Assembly (NCBI GenBank): GCA_001314715.1
Contig: LJSV01000014.1
Coordinates: forward strand, 24,925 to 88,924
DNA from: Rhodobacteraceae bacterium HLUCCA12
Lineage (GTDB): Bacteria; Pseudomonadota; Alphaproteobacteria; Rhodobacterales; Rhodobacteraceae
Reading direction: 5' to 3'
DNA: 64,000 bases
The translations under genes and the position numbers were made by a program. This document shows positions 37,830-46,100 of this stretch, one piece after another. Position 1 is the first letter of the stretch. Every line of letters begins with the position of its first letter. Under the pieces are notes generated by a model. That model made no database searches. It was not told where the DNA came from and saw only the letters and a list, made by a program, of their open reading frames with translations.

Positions 37830-38591
37830 TCAGGCCTTGCCGGCAGCCCAGCCGCGCACGGCCTCGCCAAATGCGGTGAAGAGCGGCCGCGAGACCGGGT
37901 CGTTCGCGGCATTCCATTCCGGGTGCCACTGAACGGCAAGGGCGAAGCCGGGCGCGTCCTTGACATGGATCGCCTCGGGTGTGCCGTCGGGCGCGTGGCC
38001 CTCGATGACGATCCGCTTGCCGGGGGACTTGATCCCTTGGCCATGCAGCGTGTTGGTCATCACCTCTTCGGCGCCGAGCAGGCGATGAAAGACCCCGCCC
38101 ACGACAAACCGGACCGGGTGGCGCAGGGCGAACTTTTCCTCCAGCGTGCCGTCTGGCGGCATGCGGTGGTTCATGCGTCCCGGCAGGTCCCGGATCTCGG
38201 GGTGCAGGGTGCCACCCATGGCGACGTTGACCTCCTGAAAGCCGCGACATACGCCCAGAAACGGCTGGCCGCGTTCGATGCAGGCCCGAACCAGCGGCAA
38301 GGAGATGGCGTCGCGTCCCCGATCGAAGTCGCCATGCGCCGGGGTCGGTTCCTCGCCGTATTCGCACGGATGCACGTTGGGGCGCCCGCCCGTGAGCAGG
38401 ATCCCGTCGCACACCTCCAGCAGCTCGCCGACCGAGACATAGCGGGGGTCGGCCGGGATCAGCAAAGGCAGCGCACCCGCCACTTCGGACACGGCCTGGC
38501 TGTTCATCGTGCCGCCCGCGTGGACGGAATATTGATCGTTGATCAGATGGCTATTGCCGATGATTCCGACAACAGGGCGTGTGCGCGACAT
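37830..38591 (-). CDS. gamma-glutamyl-gamma-aminobutyrate hydrolase-type peptidase C26
   Basis: A 253-residue class I glutamine-amidotransferase-like hydrolase. LLTGGRPNVHPCEYGE and the nucleophile elbow FLGVCRGFQE (Cys115), with the His-Glu pair in VQWHPEW, are the PuuD/C26 signature. PuuD splits gamma-glutamyl-GABA in putrescine breakdown, but no other Puu gene is adjacent, so the substrate is open. GAGGAA lies 5 bases before the ATG at 38591. Together with the next minus-strand gene it may form an operon. Confidence 0.87.
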   Translation of the reverse strand: MSRTRPVVGIIGNSHLINDQYSVHAGGTMNSQAVSEVAGALPLLIPADPRYVSVGELLEVCDGILLTGGRPNVHPCEYGEEPTPAHGDFDRGRDAISLPLVRACIERGQPFLGVCRGFQEVNVAMGGTLHPEIRDLPGRMNHRMPPDGTLEEKFALRHPVRFVVGGVFHRLLGAEEVMTNTLHGQGIKSPGKRIVIEGHAPDGTPEAIHVKDAPGFALAVQWHPEWNAANDPVSRPLFTAFGEAVRGWAAGKA

Positions 38592-38660
38592 GTCGTTCCT
38601 CGATGGCGTTTCGCCGACAGGCACTATCTAGCCCGCTGTCCGCCCAAGGTGAAGGCCCCC

Positions 38661-39086
38661 TCAGGCCTCGCCCGCAAGGCCGGCAGCCTCGGCCCCTGCG
38701 ATCGCCGCCTCGGCATCGTTGTCCGAGGTGTCGCCGGTCACGCCCATCGCACCCACGATCGCGCCGCTGGCGTTGCGCAACAGAACGCCGCCCGGTACCG
38801 GCACCACCTGCCCACCGTAGACCCCGTTCACGGCGGCCATGAAATAGGCCTGGGTTTCGGCGCGCGCCATCTGCGCCCGGCCGGCCATGCCCAGCATGAC
38901 CGCCCCGTAAGCCTTGCCATGCGCAATGGCGAACCGCCCCGGCGACGCGCCGTCCTCGCGTTCGAATGCCAGAACATGACCGCCGGCATCCAGAACGACC
39001 ACCGATAACGGCTTGAGCCCCATCGCCCGGCCCTTGGCGCGGGTCGCGGCAATCATGGTGCGGGCCTGTTCCAGGGTCACGGCCAT
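38661..39086 (-). CDS. GlcG/HbpS-family (DUF336) protein
   Basis: A 141-residue protein with LEQARTMIAATRAKGRAMGL, VLDAGGHVLAFERED, VYGGQVVPVPGGVLLRN and GAMGVTGDTSDNDAEAAIAG, the GlcG/heme-degrading HbpS family. Relatives sit in glycolate or propanediol loci or bind haem; the exact role is unknown. AAGGAG lies 7 bases before the ATG at 39086. It is 69 bases upstream of the peptidase start in the same direction. Confidence 0.85.
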   Translation of the reverse strand: MAVTLEQARTMIAATRAKGRAMGLKPLSVVVLDAGGHVLAFEREDGASPGRFAIAHGKAYGAVMLGMAGRAQMARAETQAYFMAAVNGVYGGQVVPVPGGVLLRNASGAIVGAMGVTGDTSDNDAEAAIAGAEAAGLAGEA

Positions 39087-39190
39087 CGGTATCTCCTTCG
39101 TTTGGGCGATGCGCTTGATTGCGGTAGATGTCTTATGCCGCCCGACACCCATCGAACGCAAGGGCGGTCATCGGTTCATGCGCCTTTGTC

Positions 39191-39281
39191 GTTCATCTTG
39201 CCTGAAATACGCGGGGTGAATGGTCGCGTCAGCGACCAGAGGGGCGAAGCCCCTGACCCGCCGCGCCCCGCAGGGGCGCGG
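39191..39281 (-). repeat. hairpin-plus-tail repeat, copy 4 (reversed, downstream of pncA)
   Basis: Read on the minus strand: hairpin CCGCGCCCC TGC GGGGCGCGG (39261-39281), hairpin AGGGGC TTC GCCCCT (39240-39254), an extra hairpin TGGTCGC TGAC GCGACCA (39221-39238), then TTCACCCC and the tail GCGTATTTCAGGCAAGATGAAC (39191-39212). It lies in the same transcriptional direction as pncA, 72 bases after its stop, so again downstream of a gene. Confidence 0.75.
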
Positions 39282-39352
39282 CCCGGCCCAACCGCTGGAG
39301 CGTGCAGGCAACGCCGGCGCGCGACATCGGGCGGGAGCCTCGCCGGACGTGG

Positions 39353-39961
39353 TCAATCGATCTCCACACCGGCGTCGCGCATCCCCTGCATCGCGTGTTC
39401 CAGCGAACCGTTCAGGTCTATACCACGACAGGCTTCGAGCCGGAGATGCACACCGAAACCCAGCCGCGCGGCATCGATGGCCGAATAGGCCACGCAGAAA
39501 TCGGTTGCCAGCCCGACCAGCGTGAGTGTCCGAATGCCGAGGGTGCGCAGATACCCCTCCAGCCCGGTCGCGGTCATTCGGTCGTTCTCGAAAAAGGCCG
39601 AGTAACTGTCGATCGCGGGGTTGCTGCCCTTGCGCAGGATGAGCGCGGCGCGATCTGTCCGCAGGTCCGGATGAAACGCGCCTCCGTGCGAGCCGATCAC
39701 GCAATGATCGGGCCAGAGCACCTGCGGGCCATAGGGCATATCGACCGTTTCGAAGGGCGCGGCGCCGGGATGTTGCGAGGCGAAAGAGCGGTGGTCGGCC
39801 GGGTGCCAGTCCTGCGTCAGGATCGTGGTGGCAAAGGTCTCCATCATGGTGTTGATCGCGGGCACCACCGCATCGCCGTCGGGGACAGCCAGCGCGCCGC
39901 CCGGGCAGAAATCGTTCTGCACATCTATGACCAGAAGGGCTTCGGAGGGATCGCGCATCAT
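39353..39961 (-). CDS. pncA: nicotinamidase
   Basis: A 202-residue cysteine hydrolase that turns nicotinamide into nicotinate for NAD salvage. The catalytic triad is Asp13 (VIDVQNDF), Lys111 (ILRKGS) and Cys156 (GLATDFCVAYSA); the metal site is DWHPADH at 51-57. The N-terminus reads MM, so the start is either 39961 or 39958. It ends before repeat copy 4 and is divergent from the LysR gene. Confidence 0.93.
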   Translation of the reverse strand: MMRDPSEALLVIDVQNDFCPGGALAVPDGDAVVPAINTMMETFATTILTQDWHPADHRSFASQHPGAAPFETVDMPYGPQVLWPDHCVIGSHGGAFHPDLRTDRAALILRKGSNPAIDSYSAFFENDRMTATGLEGYLRTLGIRTLTLVGLATDFCVAYSAIDAARLGFGVHLRLEACRGIDLNGSLEHAMQGMRDAGVEID

Positions 39962-40086
39962 CGGGTCTCGCCGTGTGGTCGGGCAAGGGCGGACGGGGCG
40001 ATATGGCGCCGCCACCGGGCCTTTGCGCCTTGTGGAGTGTCGGGCAATTCGCCAGACTGCGGACAAGATACCAAGAAGGCGCAGGC

Positions 40087-40950
40087 ATGGCCATCGACAC
40101 CTGGGATGAAATTCGCACCGCCTGGCATGTGGCGCGGGTGGGCACCGTCAGCGGCGCCGCCGAGGCACTGGGCGTGCACCACGCCACGGTGATCCGCCAT
40201 GTCGACGCACTTGAGGGGCGGCTTGGCGTGAAGCTGTTCCAGCGCCATCCCAAGGGATACACCCCGACCGAGGCGGGTCAGGCCCTGGCCCAGGTCGGCC
40301 GTTCCACCGAAGATCAGTTTGCCCAACTTGAGGCCCGCCTGTCGGGCCTGGGGCGCGGCATTTCCGGCGAGCTGGTGATCACCGCCCTGCCGGAATTGTG
40401 CGAGATGATATTGCCCGCGCTGGTGACGCTGGTGGCACGTCACCCTGATCTCCGCCCGCGCCTGCGCACCGAACGCCGGGTCCTGCGACTGGAATATGGC
40501 GAGGCGCATGTCGCGGTGCGGGCCGGCGCGCAACCATCCGAGCCTGACAATGTCGTCCAGCTCTGGCATCGCTGCCGGGTCGGGCTTTATGCAAGCGCCG
40601 GGTACCTGGAGCGCCACGGCACACCCCGCGACGATGCCGATCTGGAGCACCACGTCTTTGTCGGCGACGATACCGAGGATACGCGCGCCCCGTTTTTCCG
40701 CTGGCTGGCCAAGCGCGGGTTTCCCCAGATCTTTCGCAGCAACGAGCCGGCGGCGCAGCGCGTGGCGATCGAGGCCGGTCTGGGCCTTGGCTTTCTGTTC
40801 GAAGGCTATGCGCGCGGGGATCTGGTGCAGGTGATGGCGCCGCGACCGGATTGGGATGTGCCGCTCTGGCTGGTGACCCATGTCGATCTGCATCGCACGC
40901 CGAAGGTTCAGGCGGCGTTGGACGCGCTCAAGGCAGGGGCGCCGGAATGA
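40087..40950 (+). CDS. LysR-family transcriptional regulator
   Basis: A 287-residue regulator. The N-terminal winged helix-turn-helix (residues 5-65) reads WHVARVGTVSGAAEALGVHH and LEGRLGVKLFQRHPKGYTPT; the C-terminal 200 residues are the inducer-binding domain. It is divergent from pncA by 125 bases and overlaps the next transporter gene by four bases (ATGA), so it probably controls the transporter, pncA or both. The ligand is unknown. Confidence 0.88.
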   Translation: MAIDTWDEIRTAWHVARVGTVSGAAEALGVHHATVIRHVDALEGRLGVKLFQRHPKGYTPTEAGQALAQVGRSTEDQFAQLEARLSGLGRGISGELVITALPELCEMILPALVTLVARHPDLRPRLRTERRVLRLEYGEAHVAVRAGAQPSEPDNVVQLWHRCRVGLYASAGYLERHGTPRDDADLEHHVFVGDDTEDTRAPFFRWLAKRGFPQIFRSNEPAAQRVAIEAGLGLGFLFEGYARGDLVQVMAPRPDWDVPLWLVTHVDLHRTPKVQAALDALKAGAPE

Positions 40951-41861
40951 CACTGGCACATTCGGGCAGTGCCCTCCGCGCCGAGGCGCTGAAGGGCCAT
41001 GCGGCAATGCTGCTGTTTTCGGCATCCGTTGCGGGGTCGTTCAGCCTTGGGGCGATGGTGGCCAACGACATCGAGCCGGCCGCCCTCAATGCGCTGCGCT
41101 TTCTGATCACCGCCGTGATTCTGGCCGGGCTGACCACGGTTCTGGGCTCGCGGGGGTATCGGCGCGCCGACTTTCGCGCGCCGTGGCGGTATCTGCTGCT
41201 GGGTACGATCTTTGCGGGGTATTTCGTGCTGATGTTCGAGGCCCTGAAAACCGCATCGCCAGTCTCGGCGGGTGCGGTGTTCACGCTGACCCCGCTCATG
41301 ACCGCGGGCTTTGGCTGGCTGCTGTTGCGGCAGGTGCTGAACGGCTGGATGGCACTGGCTCTGGCGATCGGCGCGGGTGGTGCCGTCTGGGTGATCTTCG
41401 ATGGTGATCTGGGGGCGTTGATGTCATTTCAACTGGGCCGCGGCGAGGCGATCTATTTCGTCGGCTGCGTGTTTCATGCCGCGTTCACGCCGCTTCTGCG
41501 CCGGCTGAACCGGGGCGAGCCGGCATTGGTGATGACATCGCTGCTGATGGCCGCAGGCTGTGTCGTGCTGGTGATCTATGGCTGGCGTGACCTCGACGCG
41601 ATCGACTGGGCATCCTTGCCGCCGCTGGTCTGGATTGCGCTGGCGTATCTTGCCCTCGCGGCCAATGCGCTGACCGTTGTGTTGTTGCAATTCGCCGGGC
41701 AGCGGCTGCCCTCGTCCAAGGTGATGGCCTACACCTATCTGACCCCGGCCTGGATCATCTTGTGGGAACTGGCACTGGGCCACGGCGGCCCCGGCCTGCT
41801 GGTGCTGCCGGGCATCGCGCTGATCGCGGTGGCGCTGGTCATGTTGCTGCGAAACGATTGA
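40947..41861 (+). CDS. EamA/DMT-family transporter
   Basis: A 304-residue inner-membrane protein with about ten hydrophobic segments in two EamA halves (ASVAGSFSLGAMVANDIEPA near the start, IALAYLALAANALTVVLLQF in the second half). Its start is within the LysR stop (ATGA), so expression is coupled to its likely regulator. The substrate is unknown; nicotinate-type compounds are a weak guess from the divergent pncA. Confidence 0.85.
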   Translation: MTLAHSGSALRAEALKGHAAMLLFSASVAGSFSLGAMVANDIEPAALNALRFLITAVILAGLTTVLGSRGYRRADFRAPWRYLLLGTIFAGYFVLMFEALKTASPVSAGAVFTLTPLMTAGFGWLLLRQVLNGWMALALAIGAGGAVWVIFDGDLGALMSFQLGRGEAIYFVGCVFHAAFTPLLRRLNRGEPALVMTSLLMAAGCVVLVIYGWRDLDAIDWASLPPLVWIALAYLALAANALTVVLLQFAGQRLPSSKVMAYTYLTPAWIILWELALGHGGPGLLVLPGIALIAVALVMLLRND

Positions 41862-41886
41862 GTCGTGCCTGCCCGCTGTCCGGTAA

Positions 41887-43122
41887 TCAGGACAGCAACA
41901 CCCCCTCGCGTTCCAGCACGATGAAGCGCTGCTTCCATTCCGTGACCCATGCGGGCATGGCTTCGCCGGGCATCGGGCGGGCGCAGAAATAGCCCTGTGC
42001 CAGATCGCATCCGAGATCCTTGAGTACGCGCCAGTCCTCTATATCCTCGACCCCTTCGGCGATGGTCTGCATGCCCAACTGCCGCCCCATGTCGATGCTG
42101 CCGTGCAGGATGGCACGCTTTTGCGGGTTGGCATGGGCGCCATGCACGAAGCTGCGATCGATCTTGAGTTCGTCGAAAGGCAGATCGCGCAACTGCGCCA
42201 GTGACGAATGGCCGATACCGAAATCGTCGATGGACAGCCGGACGCGACGCAAACGCAGCCGGGTCAGGATGTCGAGAACCGCGACCGGGTCCTGCATCAG
42301 CCGGCTTTCGGTCACTTCCAGGATCAGGCTTTCCGCCGGCACCCCCGCTGCCTCGAGTGCTGCCATGACCTGTTCCGGAAAGTCCAGCGACCCCAGATTG
42401 TCCATGGAGATGTTGACCGCAACGCGCAGCGACAGCCCGTGTTCGCGCCAGTGCGCGGCCTGATGCAGGGCATTGGTCAGGACCAGTTGCGTCAGATCGT
42501 CGATCAGGCCGTGTTCCTCGGCCACCGGAATGAACTGGTCCGGAAAGACAAGCCCGTCGTCCGGGTGCTGCCAGCGCACCAGGCATTCGACCTCGATCGG
42601 CTGTCCCGTCGCGATCAGCACCTTGGGCTGGTAGTAGTTGATCAGCTCTTTCTGGTCGATCGCGCGGCGCAATTCCTCGTGGCTGTATCGCTTGCGGCTG
42701 GGGCGCGCGTCGGTCCCGGCTGCGGGGGCCGCGGCGACCAGAATGTCGCCCAGCGCCTTCAGGTCGATCGGCTTTTTCAGAATGCCCAGAAGCCGCAGGT
42801 TCTGCCGCCTCGCAAGGTTGGCCGCAGCCTGCACCGTGCGATCATCCTCGCCGCTGAACAAGACCAGCTGGCCACCGAAATGCGAACGGACCAGGCGGCG
42901 TTGAAAGGTGATTCCGTCGATGCCGGGCATTTGCAGATCGCAGAAAACCAGTTCGAAGGCGTCCTCGCCGACTTCCTCGATCCGGTCCAGCGCCGCGACC
43001 GGGTCGGAAAAGACGACAACATCGTCCTGGCCCAGCATCGACAGCTGGTGCGTCATCAGTTTCAATTCGAACGGGTCGTCGTCGATCGCCATGATCCTGA
43101 GTTGGCGATCAATGGTGGGCAT
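41887..43122 (-). CDS. response regulator with EAL c-di-GMP phosphodiesterase domain
   Basis: A 411-residue output protein. Residues 8-128 are a receiver with the acidic residues of MAIDDDPFE, phospho-acceptor Asp62 in VFCDLQMPGIDG and Lys in LKKPID. Residues 145-395 are an EAL domain; the signature is ECL (E179-C-L-V-R183) with intact ExLxR, and LEVTES, SIDDFGIGHSS (Asp299-Asp300), LKIDRSF and TIAEGVED are present, so hydrolysis of c-di-GMP should be possible. The start overlaps the end of the hybrid kinase gene by 14 bases, which makes it the likely phosphorelay target. Confidence 0.9.
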   Translation of the reverse strand: MPTIDRQLRIMAIDDDPFELKLMTHQLSMLGQDDVVVFSDPVAALDRIEEVGEDAFELVFCDLQMPGIDGITFQRRLVRSHFGGQLVLFSGEDDRTVQAAANLARRQNLRLLGILKKPIDLKALGDILVAAAPAAGTDARPSRKRYSHEELRRAIDQKELINYYQPKVLIATGQPIEVECLVRWQHPDDGLVFPDQFIPVAEEHGLIDDLTQLVLTNALHQAAHWREHGLSLRVAVNISMDNLGSLDFPEQVMAALEAAGVPAESLILEVTESRLMQDPVAVLDILTRLRLRRVRLSIDDFGIGHSSLAQLRDLPFDELKIDRSFVHGAHANPQKRAILHGSIDMGRQLGMQTIAEGVEDIEDWRVLKDLGCDLAQGYFCARPMPGEAMPAWVTEWKQRFIVLEREGVLLS

Positions 43123-46100
43123 GACCCTCGGTTCCGATCGTGCGGGCGATGGCATGTCCAACGGCCTCTGATGAGAGCCCGAATCGGGCGAGTAAGGGGC
43201 TGAGTTCATCAGGGTCCTCCTTTCGGCAGGCGTCTTCGATACGGGCGCAGACAGCCCCAAGGTCCATTGCGCCGACAGCGCGTGAGGTTGATTTCAAACG
43301 ATGCGCCAGGATGCCGACCTTATGCAGATCCTGAACACGGGCGGCGTCGTTAAGTTCCTGTGCCAGAGGGGTCATCTGGGCCTGGAATTCGGTCAGGAAC
43401 TCGGTCTGCATATCGGGGTCATCGCCGATACGCGCCGCAAGTTCCGACAGGTCGAGAACCGGCGCGTCGCCTTGTGCACGGGTCCTGCCCGTGGTCCCGG
43501 CGGCGCTGGGGTTTGTGGTGTCAGCCAGGGCGTCCATTCTGTCCGATGCCTCGTCGGTTGGGGAAGCAGGCGAATCGCTTAGCCAGGGGCGCAGGGCGGC
43601 ATCCAGCGCCTTCAGCGTAACGGGTTTGATCAGCAGGCCGTCGATCCCGGCTTCGCGCACCGATTCCAGGACCTGTTGGCGGGCATCGGCGGTCAGGGCC
43701 AGGATCGGCAGCGCAGCTGAATCGCCGTCATGGCGTGCTGCTTCGATCCCCTCAGCGCGGACCTTGCGCGCCAGCGAATAGCCGTCCATGTCGGGCATGT
43801 GCAGGTCGGTCAGCAGCAGCGAGTACGCGCCGCTGCGCATCATGTCCAACGCGTCATGGCCATCATCCGCGATCTCGGCGCGCAAGCCCAGAAGCGCAAG
43901 CTGGCGCTGGATCACCTTCTGATTCATCGGGTCGTCCTCGGCCACCAGGATCGGGCGCGCGGCGGTATAGTTGCCGTAACCGTGATCGCTCGGCGCGGCG
44001 GTCTGCGCGGCCGGATCGTCCATGGCTTTCAGTCCGGCGGCAAGGGCCGCGGCCTCGATCAGGCGGTGTTGCGGCAGCCCGGTGCCGTCGACGGCCGTGA
44101 TCAACTCTGACAACTGGCGCGGCCGGCGCCCGCGCCCCGGCTCGATCATCAGATGCGGGACATTCGGCAGCGTCCACTGGTTCTGGACATGCTCAGGCCC
44201 GCAGACGACAAGCGAAATTCCCGACTCTGGCGGCGTGTCGCTGCCCGCGACATAGGCATCGGCCCCGGCATGCTGCAAATACGCGGCAACGTCATACGCA
44301 ATGAAAACGGCGCTTTCCTCGATCAGGCAGCGCAGCCCCGTCAGCGGGGTGTCCGGCGTCTCGACGTCAGCTTCGGGTACGGTCTCCATCGGCAGGTTGA
44401 TGGTAAAGGTCGAGCCTTCGCCCGGCGTACTGAACACCAGCACCCGCCCTCCCATCAGGTCGACGATCCGGCGCGTGATCGCCAGCCCCAGGCCCGTGCC
44501 GCCATAGCGTCGCGTGGATTGCGAATCGCCTTGCGCGAAGGGTTCGAACACCTGTTCCAGCAACTGCTCGCTCATGCCGATGCCGTTGTCGCGCACGGTG
44601 ATGCGCAATTCGCGGCTGGCACCCTCGTCCATATCGACGCGCAGCTCGACCCGGCCACGCCGGTCGGGCAGGTCGGCCGAAAACTTGATGGCGTTGCCCA
44701 GCAGGTTGTAGATCACCTGCCGCAGCCGTAGCCCGTCGGTGTGGATCAGGGCGGGCATGTCGGGATCGACAAAGGCATGCAGCATGACATCCTTGTCGAT
44801 CGCGGTGCTGACAAGGCTGCTGACCACCGCATCCACCGTTTCGCCGATCCTGACATCCGATGGCAGCATCCTGACCTGCCCGGCCTCGATCTTCGAGATG
44901 TCCAGAATGTCGTCGATCAGGTTCAGCAGGTGGCGCCCGGCCTCGTGCATACCGTTGAGAAGGTCTGACTGCTCGTCGGACAGGGGGCTTTGATCCAGAA
45001 CCTCGGAAAGGCCCAGGATCGCGTTCATCGGGGTGCGGATTTCATGGCTCATCGTGGCCAGGAATGCCGATTTCGCATGGTTCGCCTCTTCGGCGACGAC
45101 CCGCGCCATACGGTCTTCCTGCTGGCGTCGGCGCTCGATGGCCGAGGCGACGGTGTTCGCCGCGGCGCGAAGCGCCTCCTGTTCGGCCAGCGACCAGTGA
45201 CGGTCGTTCGCGCAATCGTCGAAGCCCAGAAAGCCCCACCAGGCGCCATGCACGAAAATGGGAATGGTGATGATCGCCTTGATATTGTCGGGCTCCATCA
45301 TCGCCTGCTCGGTGGGCAGGAAATCGCGCGAGCGCGTCTGCATCACGCCGCCCAGTTGCATCCTCTCGGCCCAGTGGCCCAGGCCCGACTCCATCATGTC
45401 GAAGCCCTTGGGCATGGTCCAGACATAGGTCGGGGCGACGTCGGGGGCGCACCATTCGTACAGCATCTTGGCGATGATGTGATCGTGGTTGTCGAGCTGC
45501 GCGCGCATGACATACGCCCGGCCGGCGTTCATGGCCTGCCCCAGCGTCGACAGGATCGTGTCGATCTCCTGCTCCCAGTCCCAGGTGGTCAAAAGCCGCT
45601 CGGCGGCAAAGGCGACCGCGCTCAGGATCGCGTCGCGTTGGCGCAGATTGGCCTCGGTCAGGCGCTGGCGCGTAATGTCGCGCATGATCACCATCGCGCC
45701 CAGCTTGCGCCCCTCGCCGTCATAAAGGGGGGCGCCATTGCAGACGATGAACCGTGGCGGCTTGTTGGGCCGCATGATCGCCATTTCCGCATCACGCACC
45801 GTTTCGCCGCGCAACGCCCGCATCAACGGGATTGCCCCGGTCTTGAGCGGTCGGGTGCCATCGGCCGAATACAGCGAATAGTGCTTGGTCCATTCCTCGG
45901 GCGGGACGGTGAAGGCGTCCATGCCGTGCCATTCGCGGGCAGCGCGGTTGAACATCTTCAGGTTTCCGTTCTCATCGCAGGCGATGACGGCGAAATCCGA
46001 TGTCTCCAGCAGCGCGTTCTTGAAGGCCTGTTCCTCCACCAGGGCCTGTTCGACGCGCTTGAGGTCCGTCACGTCCAGCGTGGTGCCGATGGTGCGCAGC

